Assembly (NCBI GenBank): GCA_039105265.1 | Contig: JAPFFF010000011.1 | Location: 3,534,001 to 3,598,000, forward strand | Length of the DNA: 64,000 nucleotides | Source: Tritrichomonas musculus | Taxonomy: Eukaryota; Parabasalia; Tritrichomonadida; Tritrichomonadidae | Direction: 5' to 3' | In this document: positions 49,351 to 58,755 of the stretch, in pieces | Layout: each line of letters starts with the position of its first letter | Position numbering within the stretch: position 1 is the first letter of the stretch | The notes under the pieces: model-generated | Told to the model about the DNA's origin: nothing | The model's input: the letters and a program-made list of their open reading frames with translations, nothing else | Database searches by the model: none | Position numbers and translations under genes: made by a program

Positions 49351-51669
49351 TTAAGATGATGGGATTTCATTTTCACAATTTTTCAATGCGTCATTATTGG
49401 TGTTTAGCGTTTTCCCACTTTCTTTCTGTTGCTTTTGTTGTTGGAATATAGGAGCAATTAAACGTAATTTTCTCTTTATAACTTTTTCTAATTCCTTTCC
49501 TACATTTTGTTCTTGAATAACATGAATCATACCAATACAAATTTTTTTCGCACTCTCTGGAGTTAAATTAGTAATATCAAGATCCAAAAACTTGTTCACA
49601 GCTGAAGAAGTCGAAAGTCTCTCTTTACAAATACGTTTGAATAACTTTGATCTTATAAGAAAAGAAGAAAATTCAATATAAGGAGAAGAGCAAAGAATAT
49701 TATTCGCTCTTAATCTGCCTATGATAACCGAGAGATCAAAATTGTTAAGAAGAACATTTAATATATTAAATGAGATTTGAGTGTCAATAGCTTCGCAAAT
49801 AGCTTTACGTAAACGTTTTGTGTTCTGAAAGAGTTTATATCTGATTTGTGCAGAATTCAAATCTTGAAAATCATTCATTTGGGATTGAACTGACTGAGAA
49901 CGTTGAATTGGATTTGACTTCAATGTTTGATTTGGAAGTGACATTGTCATTGTTGGTGATTTGGTCATCTTTGGAATTTTGGCTGGAAGAGGAGAATTTG
50001 TAACGGAAGCGTATGATTCGCTTTTATCATCTTTGCTAAATGATAGAGAATTATTTTTATTTAAGTTTGTTTCATTATTTTTCTGATTTTTATCATTAAT
50101 ATTCATATTCATAAGTGAAGAAGGGTATGGATTTTTGGTCATTGAAAGTGAAGAAGGAGCGCCAGGTGAATAGCCTTTGTTATTGCCAATTACATAATTA
50201 TTCCCTTGTTTTTCTTTATATTGATTATTTCTTGTATTATTTGATGCATCAGGTAAGTAACTAGTTTGGAAATGCGCACTCGAATTTCTTTTAGCACTTT
50301 TTGTATTTTTCACTAATTGTGTCACTTCTTTTTTATTTGTTTCAAAGCCGACACGAATAACTTTTGAGCGTTGCCCAATTAAGTTTTCGACTATTGGATT
50401 TGAAACGCCAATGATACCTTTTGGCTTTTCCATTAGTCCGCTAAATCGCTTGTCAGTAACTGAAATATATGGATGAATAAATGCTGGTGGCTCTTCTGGA
50501 TATGATAAAGAAGCAACTGAGAATGATGCATTTGTCGCTTTCCTAGGTGTTGATCCGATTACAAATACTGGCTGATCTGTAATGCAAGCTTCCCAAAGCA
50601 TCAATGCTCCATCAAATCCTTCCTCAATATCAGTAATAAGGTCAAATCCTATAAAGTGAGGGTTTGCACAATAAAAGTAACTTTGGGTAGATAGAAGATG
50701 AGTAAGCTTTGGATGAGGATTAATAGGTACAACACCATTAAAGAGGGGTAGTTCAAAGCGAGTACTAATGCTAAGGCAAAGATTGAGATTGATAATTGCT
50801 GAGAAATCTTTATCTGAATTTAAAATTGAGGTTGTTTCAGAATGAGTTTGTTCAGAATTTAAAATAGGATATTCTGTTGTATTTTGGTTTGATTGAATAA
50901 CATCTAATTCTTCAGTTTTTTCTTTATTATCTGAATTTTGCACATCTATTTCATTTTCATTGGAGCTACTTAAATTTGTAATACTACTCGATTTTTTCTC
51001 AATATTTCCGATAATGTTAGAACGGTCTAGTGATTCTAACGATAATAAACTATAAAGGCTTGTTTCTATTGAGTTAATAGAACTTACAAAGTTATTTGAA
51101 TAATCTGAAGAATCGCTATTACTGGTATCACTACTGCTATTGGTGCTATTGCTTGAACTTGAAGAACTTCCGTATGAATCATTTCTTAATCCAGCTGGTT
51201 TAGAAAATGTAATAAGCGATAAATGCTTGCCCCATTTAAAAGCAAATTCTGCAAGAAGCGTAAAGATTTCGTTTGGACTAAGATTGCTGGAATCAATAAG
51301 AAAGTTTATTGAATCAAGCAAACGTAGAAACAGCGGATAAAATGAAAGTCTAGTCGCGATAACGAATGAATATTGATCAAATGATCTCTCTGATTTGGAA
51401 TTTGAAACTGATAAAAATGCAGTGTAGCAATATATTGTACCGTTTAATCCAGAAATATCGAAGCAGAAAGCGTGAACACCTTGAGAGAGATGTGTACACG
51501 ATTCGGGAAAAACATTACTTTTCATTAATTCGATTTGAGCATCAGTTAAAGTTTCCAAAGGCGTTCCATCATCTTTATCTTCATTATTATTTTTCATATC
51601 GACAAGAACAGCTCCTATATGAATATCAAATTTGAATAAAAGCGTGGTAAGGAGCATTTTTTTCATCAT
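49351..51669 (-). CDS. DENN-domain protein, DENND6/AVL9-like Rab exchange factor
   Basis: The protein has 772 residues. The N-terminal part (FDIHIGAVLVD...LSQGVHAFCFDI, about residues 13-160) looks like the upstream DENN module. A Ser/Asn-rich insert spans about 165-280. The core DENN module (about 285-450) contains GFDGALMLWEACITDQPVFV and KPKGIIGVSNPIVENL, which match the LW.....GEP and IxGVTNP motifs of the DENND6 (FAM116) and AVL9 group. A second disordered stretch (about 460-625) precedes a helical end (about 630-750) that would be the downstream module. DENN proteins switch on Rab GTPases, on endosomes for DENND6 and in late secretion for AVL9. The subfamily is uncertain. The first ATG is used; the stop is TAG or TAA-type in frame at the annotated end. 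Confidence 0.7.
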   Translation of the reverse strand: MMKKMLLTTLLFKFDIHIGAVLVDMKNNNEDKDDGTPLETLTDAQIELMKSNVFPESCTHLSQGVHAFCFDISGLNGTIYCYTAFLSVSNSKSERSFDQYSFVIATRLSFYPLFLRLLDSINFLIDSSNLSPNEIFTLLAEFAFKWGKHLSLITFSKPAGLRNDSYGSSSSSSNSTNSSSDTSNSDSSDYSNNFVSSINSIETSLYSLLSLESLDRSNIIGNIEKKSSSITNLSSSNENEIDVQNSDNKEKTEELDVIQSNQNTTEYPILNSEQTHSETTSILNSDKDFSAIINLNLCLSISTRFELPLFNGVVPINPHPKLTHLLSTQSYFYCANPHFIGFDLITDIEEGFDGALMLWEACITDQPVFVIGSTPRKATNASFSVASLSYPEEPPAFIHPYISVTDKRFSGLMEKPKGIIGVSNPIVENLIGQRSKVIRVGFETNKKEVTQLVKNTKSAKRNSSAHFQTSYLPDASNNTRNNQYKEKQGNNYVIGNNKGYSPGAPSSLSMTKNPYPSSLMNMNINDKNQKNNETNLNKNNSLSFSKDDKSESYASVTNSPLPAKIPKMTKSPTMTMSLPNQTLKSNPIQRSQSVQSQMNDFQDLNSAQIRYKLFQNTKRLRKAICEAIDTQISFNILNVLLNNFDLSVIIGRLRANNILCSSPYIEFSSFLIRSKLFKRICKERLSTSSAVNKFLDLDITNLTPESAKKICIGMIHVIQEQNVGKELEKVIKRKLRLIAPIFQQQKQQKESGKTLNTNNDALKNCENEIPSS

Positions 51670-53064
51670 TTTAAAGATTTTTTATATAAATTTTTTTTCA
51701 TTGATTCTTTGAAAAATCAAATTGATTTAAGTTAAGATTTCAAAACTTTTTTGGTCAAAATTGTGTGTATTGAGCCATATTGTTGAAAATTATTACAGAA
51801 ATTGAAAAGATCAGAAATTTAAAATAAAATAAATTTTCATCTTCTGAAAATTTGAATTGAAAAAATCCTCAAAATCTTAAATAATGAAGAGTTCAGCAAT
51901 AAATTAATAAAAAAGTATCATTCATTTTCTATAGAGTATTATTTAAAAGTAGAAATCAATCTAAAAAGCCTTTGTATCATTATATTTAATTATTTTTCTC
52001 TTTTTTTATTAAAAAAAATGAACTTTTCGAATTAAATAATAGAATTAATAAAATATATTTATGAAATATTGTATTGTTTTTTAGGAAAACGATTTTCATT
52101 ACGAGATATCAAAAAAATATTATATTTAAACGAAAGTAATTTTTCATAAATATTATTCAAATAATAAAATAACATCTCAATTTTCACTTAATCATTTGAA
52201 AATTTTAAATTTTTTTACATCGAAATTTAGAAAATGAAAAAGTAGAAAAGCAGTAAATTTACTTCATGAGATTTATCATAATGCTTTACATTTAAGATTG
52301 ATTCTTTTCCGTAAATGAAATCATATTAAATATGACAGATTTTTTATTCCCTTAATAAATATTATAAATCCAAAATAATGCTTGAATATGGTGTTCAAAT
52401 GAAAAACTAAAAACAAATCAGACATGCAGTAATTTGAATTTATGACTTTTAAAAGGAATTAAGTAGATTAATATTTTAATGGCCATTTGTTAAACAAATG
52501 TGCAATAAAATATTTTATCAAAATGGAGAATAACAATAAAATTAGCAGTAAGAATTAAATTTCATTCATATAATTGATCAGTTATAAATAAATCTTTTAT
52601 TATCCTTTTTGGTTTATATCTAAATCAAAATATGAGAAGAATGTCTGATAATTTTTCAAATAAAGTGGTATATTTACTTTACTAAAGTATTAAGAGATGA
52701 AATATTGTATAAAAACTAATAATGGAAAATGATATTCAGTTTATAATTTGTATATTTCTTATATATGAATATTTTTTACATAAATATAGCCTTTTTCTCT
52801 AATTTGAAACCATTTCTATCAGATTCATGATTTAAAATCATTGATTTGTATGATGAAAATTTTATATAAGTTATATGAAAAAGTTGATATGTATTTCAAT
52901 ATATATTAGATTTGAATAATATAACCATACTAGATTTTTTGCGTTTAAAAAAAAAAATAATTTTATAAAAAATAAAAAAAAATTTTATAACAAAAATTTG
53001 AAAGATAATGTAACCATTTTTTGTTAAAAAAAATTGAATTGATTCGGTTTTGGTCCGCCTTTTT
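51670..53064. other. Intergenic, divergent promoters, nothing else recognised
   Basis: About 1.4 kb separate the DENN gene start (minus) from the eL24 start (plus). The DNA is A+T-rich throughout. No RNA gene, long repeat or believable frame was seen. Confidence 0.5.
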
Positions 53065-53075
53065 CTCATATATAA
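53064..53075 (+). promoter_or_regulatory. Initiator of the eL24 gene
   Basis: TCATATA at 53066-53072 fits the trichomonad initiator TCA-Y-W. With the A at 53068 as +1, the leader is only 8 bases long before the ATG at 53076, typical of highly expressed trichomonad genes. Confidence 0.6.
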
Positions 53076-53426
53076 ATGAGTCACAAGACTGAAATTGATG
53101 GTTTTGCCGGTCACCTGATCAACCCAGGACATGGCCGCGTTCATATCCGCGAAGACAAGCACATGATGGTTTTCGAATCACGTAAAACATATCGCATGTG
53201 GAGCCGAAAGAGGAATCCACGTAAGATCGCATGGACTGAACACTATCGTTTTGATCACAAGAAATCAAACACCGATAAGGTCCAAAATGAAGGACGTGCT
53301 AAGAGACAAAAAGTACATCGTGCCTATGCTGGTGTTGCAGTAAATGGTCAAGCAGTCAAAGTTCAAGCAGGCGCCGTCAAACAACGAGTAAAGCAAAATC
53401 AAAGAAAAGCACCACAAAAGAAATAA
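53076..53426 (+). CDS. RPL24: Ribosomal protein eL24 (L24e)
   Basis: This is a protein of the large cytosolic ribosomal subunit. The 116 residues show the eL24 signature NPGHGR near residue 17, then FESRKTYRMWSRKRNPRKIAWTEHYRFDHKK, which parallels the animal segment ending [20 protein letters not shown]. A basic Lys/Gln-rich tail follows. The protein lacks the zinc-finger cysteines of archaeal L24e and is shorter than the animal protein (about 157). Codon use is strongly biased to C-ending codons, unlike the A+T-rich neighbours, as expected for high expression. The start is fixed by the initiator 8 bases upstream. The stop TAA overlaps TAAA, which is the trichomonad polyadenylation signal. 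Confidence 0.95.
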   Translation: MSHKTEIDGFAGHLINPGHGRVHIREDKHMMVFESRKTYRMWSRKRNPRKIAWTEHYRFDHKKSNTDKVQNEGRAKRQKVHRAYAGVAVNGQAVKVQAGAVKQRVKQNQRKAPQKK

Positions 53427-53907
53427 ACTAGTCAACATTTTACTTGATTTTTCAGATTAAATATTTTTACTTTAAAATATTATTTTTTTTATTCCTTGCT
53501 TTCGTTGATTTTAATTATTTTTTTATGATGATTTTTTGCTTTAAGGTTTTTGGGATTCAAGTCCAAATATCAAATTTTCTTGTTAAGTTTAAAATCGCAA
53601 ATCTTATTTTAAACATTATAATATTATAATTAGATGATTAATGAGGCATATGTTGATATCAAAAAAAAATTATACGATTTATAAAATATAAATATTTTTT
53701 TTGCAAGCAAGGAAAGAAAGACCATAATATAATCACTGTATCAAAACATTAAATTCAGAATCAGCAATACTGATTTTTTATATACAGTCGTAAGTATAAC
53801 TAAAATTTATAAAATTATAATTGTATTACCATATATTTCAAGAAAGTATTACAATTGGGAAGGCCTAAAAAATAAAATAAAATCCATGATATTAATTTGT
53901 TCTAAAT
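53427..53907. other. Intergenic between convergent gene ends
   Basis: This is A+T-rich spacer between the eL24 end and the 3' end of the next minus-strand gene. No feature was recognised beyond the TAAA at the eL24 stop. Confidence 0.5.
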
Positions 53908-55272
53908 TTAAGAATGCGTCTCATAGAAATCGTTCAATGAAGTTGCCATTTTAGCAATATTTTCGTTCTCATTTTCAGTTAATTCAACAATTTGGTCAAT
54001 ACTATTAGAGAGGTACTCCAATAGTGTCGATATATCTCCGTTTTTTAATTTATTATCTGCATAGGAAACAATTAATGGTAGCACTAAAGCAGCCAACCCT
54101 GGATCATCTAAAAAATAAAATATTACTTCAACATCTATTAAATTAATAATAGGTAGCATATTCATTATTTGGTTAAAAAGAGAGAGAGCACAATATTTCA
54201 CTTGATATTGACAAGAAAGAAGGCAGTTCTGAAGTATCGCTGCAATATCATTTGGCTGAACTAAACTGATAACCCTATCCAAATTTTTCGAAACAACTGC
54301 AAAAGCTTCTTTATGATACTTTTTAAATTCTAATGGTAAACATTGTAAAACTGCTAAGAGGATTGTATCTGAAATTTGAGTCATTATTGATATGAATTTA
54401 ATAGATTGAATAATAATTTTACAATATTTTGAAGAAATAAATGCTGGAAGATTTTGGATTAAAAAATTATATGATTGATGAAAACTGGAAAAGGATTCAT
54501 TTGCTTTTTTAAAAATTAAATTAACAATTCTTATTGAATAATAAATATTGATTTTATATTGGGAACTCATTAATTGTAAAACAATTGAATCTAATTCTGG
54601 AACTTTGCTTGAAATAAGTGCTCCACTATTTATAAGACGCTGAAAATAAAGAAAAATGATCTCGCCGCAATGAGAATTCGGATTGCTTTGAATGAAATCA
54701 AAAAATGGCGGAAGAAGAATGTTCAATATTTGTTCTTTTTTATTTCGAGCTATAGTTGTCAAAAGAGATAAACAATTTTCGCTTAGAATAGGATGATTAA
54801 GGCCATTAAGTAAAAATTGAATTGAATCTGGTTGTATTAAAGATCGTACTTCGACAGTTGTGGGATAAGGAAATGAAATTTTATTATAATTAACTATACG
54901 ATAAACTCCATTTTTACCTACTTTTTGGTTTTGAATGTCTGAAATATCTACAAAATCTGAGAAATGTAGAATGAAAATAATCATATTAATTAAATTTAAA
55001 TCTGGGTCGGGTGCATTTATTAAATGGAGGTAAATATGGAGTAAGACATAAAATCCATGGTCATTTAATTCTTTTCGTGTAAGTTTTATATTAAACTTTT
55101 TTATACAAAACGTTAAATTTTGGATTCCTTTAATTTTAATTTCCATTGAAGGAATTTGTGAGCATAAATCATTAAATCCAGACATTATCATACGCCGATA
55201 ATCACTTTCATTTGTTCGGATATCACTTCTAAATGAATTAAGGTCATAATCTTTAGTTGAAAATTCTTCCAT
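53908..55272 (-). CDS. All-helical ARM/HEAT-like repeat protein, lineage-specific
   Basis: The protein has 454 residues and begins MEEFSTKDYDLNSFRSDIR. It is almost wholly helical with repeated hydrophobic pairs (for example NMIIFILHFSDFVDI, SENCLSLLTTIARNKKEQ, YSIRIVNLIFKKAN, VKYCALSLFNQIMNML), which suits ARM or HEAT repeats in a scaffold. Proteins of this size and texture appear to be numerous in trichomonads and have no assigned role. No catalytic motif, signal peptide or membrane segment was recognised. The start is the first ATG, 182 bases from the hairpin satellite that lies beyond its promoter. The stop is in A+T-rich DNA. Confidence 0.65.
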   Translation of the reverse strand: MEEFSTKDYDLNSFRSDIRTNESDYRRMIMSGFNDLCSQIPSMEIKIKGIQNLTFCIKKFNIKLTRKELNDHGFYVLLHIYLHLINAPDPDLNLINMIIFILHFSDFVDISDIQNQKVGKNGVYRIVNYNKISFPYPTTVEVRSLIQPDSIQFLLNGLNHPILSENCLSLLTTIARNKKEQILNILLPPFFDFIQSNPNSHCGEIIFLYFQRLINSGALISSKVPELDSIVLQLMSSQYKINIYYSIRIVNLIFKKANESFSSFHQSYNFLIQNLPAFISSKYCKIIIQSIKFISIMTQISDTILLAVLQCLPLEFKKYHKEAFAVVSKNLDRVISLVQPNDIAAILQNCLLSCQYQVKYCALSLFNQIMNMLPIINLIDVEVIFYFLDDPGLAALVLPLIVSYADNKLKNGDISTLLEYLSNSIDQIVELTENENENIAKMATSLNDFYETHS

Positions 55273-55454
55273 CTTTTTAAAAGGATCATAAATACGTTAT
55301 AGATTTTTATAAATATCAAATAAAGATTTGTTAACCAATATTGAAATGCACGTTTATAATAGCAATTCAAAATAAGGCGAGTAGAATAGTAAAGTAGTGC
55401 CTTTTTGATATTCACGTTCACCATAAATGCATCCATCGTCGCTCCTCAAATCAA

Positions 55455-56000
55455 GCTTATAAATGTGAAAACAAATAGTAAGATTTTTACAGTTCTCACA
55501 ATCCGCGCATATCTGCAGTTCCAATCAAGCTCGAATTCAACTTGCTTGTATTCAACGCAAGTGTTAATGCAATTGGAACTGCATGTGCTTATAAATGTGA
55601 AAACAAATAGTAAGATCTTTACAGTTCTCACAATTCCTGCATATCTGCAGTTCCAATCAAACTCGAATTCAACTTGCTTGTATTCAACGCAAGTGTTAAT
55701 GCAATTGGAACTGCATGTGCTTATAAATGTGAAAACAAATAGTAAGATCTTTACAGTTCTCACAATTCCTGCATATCTGCAGTTCCAATCAAACTCGAAT
55801 TCAACTTGCTTGTATTCAACGCAAGTGTTAATGCAATTGGAACTGCATGTGCTTATAAATGTGAAAACAAATAGTAAGATCTTTACAGTTCTCACAATTC
55901 CTGCATATCTGCAGTTCCAATCAAACTCGAATTCAACTTGCTTGTATTCAACGCAAGTGTTAATGCAATTGGAACTGCATGTGCTTATAAATGTGAAAAC
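55455..56000. repeat. 132-bp tandem satellite; each unit encodes a long hairpin
   Basis: Unit starts (GCTTATAAATGTGAAAAC) fall at 55455, 55587, 55719, 55851 and 55983, a constant 132 bases, giving four full units and a partial fifth. Later units are nearly identical and the first differs at several sites. Each unit holds a perfect 12-bp inverted repeat, TGCAGTTCCAAT and ATTGGAACTGCA, enclosing a second pair ACTTGC and GCAAGT, so one unit can fold into a two-part hairpin. Because 132 is a multiple of three, frames stay open on both strands (plus 55405-56010, minus 55446-55895). These frames look like a by-product rather than genes. Confidence 0.93.
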
Positions 56001-56010
56001 TGATTGTTAA

Positions 56011-56640
56011 TCTTACATATTCATATTCCAAACTCAAACCTATTTAATGCTTTCTTGTTCTACGCATAATTCGATTTAAATCAGATGATGGAACTTCATT
56101 CAGTTCAAAGCAGAGAAGAAATCGTTATATCCATAAAGAATCAGGTGATTACGCGATGCTCTGTCCAATATGGCTTAAGGCTTAAGAAAATGTTTTTGAT
56201 TTACGACAATTGCTTGCATTAGATTAAATTTATTATACTATTGGTTATTAATTCACATTTTCTACACTAAATAATGCATATATACGGCCTAAACTATAAA
56301 TTCTCTTTTTTTTTATAGTATTATTGTTAGTTACTCGACAGATTGCTTATAAATCTGAATGTGAAATCATAGTTGTACTGAATCTTTAGTAAAAATTATA
56401 CTTGTTGATAAATAATTTTATAATTTTTATATGTTTTGATGAGCTTTTATAGTATTTTCTTGGAAAACCAAAAAAATTGTGTGAATAAATGGTCTTTTCA
56501 TTTCAAAAAGTTTCTAGTTTGTGAGTCAATTTAGCCATCAGTATGAACATAATATAAGAGATGAATTTTGGACAAAGAAATTTAAAAAGAAAAAATAAAT
56601 AAGAAGATATAAGATTTACTAATAAAATAGGAATAGTTAA
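56011..56640. other. Spacer between the satellite and the helicase fossil
   Basis: The sequence is A+T-rich with mixed patches (56080-56180). No frame, RNA gene or repeat was recognised. Confidence 0.45.
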
Positions 56641-56678
56641 ACTAAGAATTTATTGCATCACATAGTACAGAGAGGTTT

Positions 56679-57950
56679 ATGGTAATAGTTCCAACAGAGA
56701 ATATAGCCACAGAGTTCTATACCAAGTTGAGTGATATGGATGTTAATTCCATTCGGTTGTGTGTTAACGATAATGCGTTTAAAGAGTTTCACAAAGCTGT
56801 ACACAATGAAGTTAATGTGATTATTACTACATACAACACAGCTTCCAAATGTTTAGGGGATTTAATCGAAGAATACTATACGAACGAACAACGATTAGAT
56901 TATTTTCTAGTGATTGACGAAGCACATATGTTACTACAACATATTGGATTGATTGAGATTACTAAAGAGTTCGATCGAGTTGCGTTAATAAGTGCTACTG
57001 CTGACGATTTTAAACACTTCGCGTGTTTCAGAGATTACATAATCGTTAATCCACATATCGATAAGAGATACAATCGAAATATCTATGTTAATAAGTTGAT
57101 ACCAGATGCTGATGAACAACGAGCTGAGATAGTTAACTTAATCGATACAAAACGAATGAAATACGATAAATTATTAATTAAGATAGAAGATAAGAAACAA
57201 TGTACGTTATTGAAAGAGTTGATGAAAGACAGATACAAGGTTGCGTTATATACAGGTGATAACAAAGAGGTTAAGTTGAATGAAGATGGTTTGTTCGACG
57301 AAGACGTTGATGTTATTATATCTACCTCATCTATCCAGAATGGACAGTCCATTAAAGAGAATATTCTATCTATATTCGTCCAAACATATATCAATACTAT
57401 GTCCAGTGTTAAACAGTTTCTAGGTCGAAACCGAAATCGAAACTCGGATGTATATGTATATGTTCGATATGGAAAGCATTTGAACAAGAGAAAGTACTCG
57501 ATACCGAACAACAGATATGAGAGATACTTAAACGAACTGCGTGATAGAGCATGGAATTGTATGAGTAAAACAGGTTGGAATGTCGCATTATATGAGTTTG
57601 GTCGTGTACGATTCGGTAAATCTGCTGCTGATGACGATTCACAAAGTGAAGTTCTCGAAGAGAATGATGAACCAGTTGATGATGATGAATCTGTTGATGA
57701 ATCTATTGATGATGAACCAGTTAATGAACCTATCGTTAATGAACCTATCGTTGATGAACATGTCGGTAATAAACCTATCGTTGATGAATCTATCACTAAT
57801 GAACATGTCGTTGATGAATCTGTCGTTGACGAACATATCGTCGATGAACGTACTATAGATATAGAATTTACTACCAAAAGAGATCTATACAACTATTATG
57901 GAATCGATATTAAAACAATACCAGATGGGTATGAAGTTAATATGAGATAA
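56679..57950 (+). pseudogene. Superfamily 2 helicase-like frame with acidic repeat tail (fossil)
   Basis: The 423-residue frame shows superfamily 2 helicase motifs in order: a PTEN segment at the start, ITTYNTA, VIDEAHML (DEAH box), LISATA, then IISTSSIQNGQSI and a Q-F-L-G-R-N-R-N-R motif VI. The closest general resemblance is to the replication-origin-binding or primase-linked helicases of large DNA viruses and virus-like elements, which is an inference from motif style. Residues about 325-400 form a repeat tail built from VDE, NEP and DEH steps (for example NEPIVNEPIVDEHV). The frame belongs to the element remains at 56.6-61.8 kb and looks incomplete. Confidence 0.6.
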
Positions 57951-58040
57951 AACAGAGTTAATGGTAAGAGAGGTCGAGTGTATAAATTGATGAAGAAATG
58001 AATCGACAATGTGATTACTTTGTATTTTTCTTGTAAAGAA

Positions 58041-58286
58041 ATGACCGCATTAACAGAATTATTCGCATGCGATGATATGGATAAGTTGAAGCATGAACTC
58101 GCTAGACTTATTGAAACTAAAGACTATTAGACAGTTAACACACTATTACGTTGTAATCCTAACACGTGGAAATTTGATACTCGTGAACTTAATGAAGAGA
58201 TCCCATGTGATGATAAACACTTCACTAAACGAAAAGGTGTAATGATGTTCGAGACCAGACCTCGACGTAAAGACTATAACATCTGA
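58041..58286 (+). pseudogene. Decayed copy of the neighbouring small frame (fossil)
   Basis: This segment encodes pieces clearly related to the next frame: TELFACDDMDKLKHELARL corresponds to LEELYTTDDLSLLKRAIAEL there, and both share a CNPN/RNPN then FDTR-LNE-IP order. It is therefore a tandem duplicate. It looks broken and is treated as a fossil. Confidence 0.6.
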
Positions 58287-58341
58287 TGCGAATATAATAT
58301 TTTTTTTTGTGTGATAAACGTGTAAGTTTAATTCCATAGAA

Positions 58342-58707
58342 ATGAGTAAGAACAAGAATACATCACAACCAACTCTCGAAGAGTTATATACTACAGATGA
58401 CTTATCATTACTTAAACGAGCTATCGCCGAGTTAACAACTAAACAAGATTACAAGACCCTCAACACTCTGTTTCGTCGTAATCCAAATGCTAGCAAGTTC
58501 GATACTAGAACACTTAATGAAGATATTCCACAATCGACAAAACGATTCACCAAACGTAATGGTAAACTATGTAATGTATCACGAACAGTTCCACGACAGA
58601 GTACTACCAAACAAGAAGAGAGTGACACGTATACTTACAAGTCCAGATACTACGATCCACACACCAAATCGTTTAAGTTTGTCACTAGAATGCAATCCAA
58701 ATACTAA
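58342..58707 (+). CDS. Small basic frame of the element, function unknown
   Basis: The frame has 121 residues and starts MSKNKNTSQPTLEELYTTDD. A helical first half is followed by FRRNPNASKFDTRTLNEDIP and a basic, Tyr-rich end (YKSRYYDPHTKSFKFVTRMQ). It looks whole and has a decayed tandem partner immediately upstream (58041-58286). Its size and basic character would fit a small nucleic-acid-binding or structural protein of the element, but I do not recognise the family. It lies just before the G-poor block. Confidence 0.45.
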   Translation: MSKNKNTSQPTLEELYTTDDLSLLKRAIAELTTKQDYKTLNTLFRRNPNASKFDTRTLNEDIPQSTKRFTKRNGKLCNVSRTVPRQSTTKQEESDTYTYKSRYYDPHTKSFKFVTRMQSKY

Positions 58708-58755
58708 GTGAATCACTTCATTGGTAACATATCTATTTTTGATAGATTACAGTCG

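Noticed and set aside
55405-56010. 201-residue plus-strand frame and 149-residue minus-strand frame over the 132-bp satellite
   Set aside because: Both are explained by a stop-free unit whose length is a multiple of three; both strands cannot be assumed to be coding.
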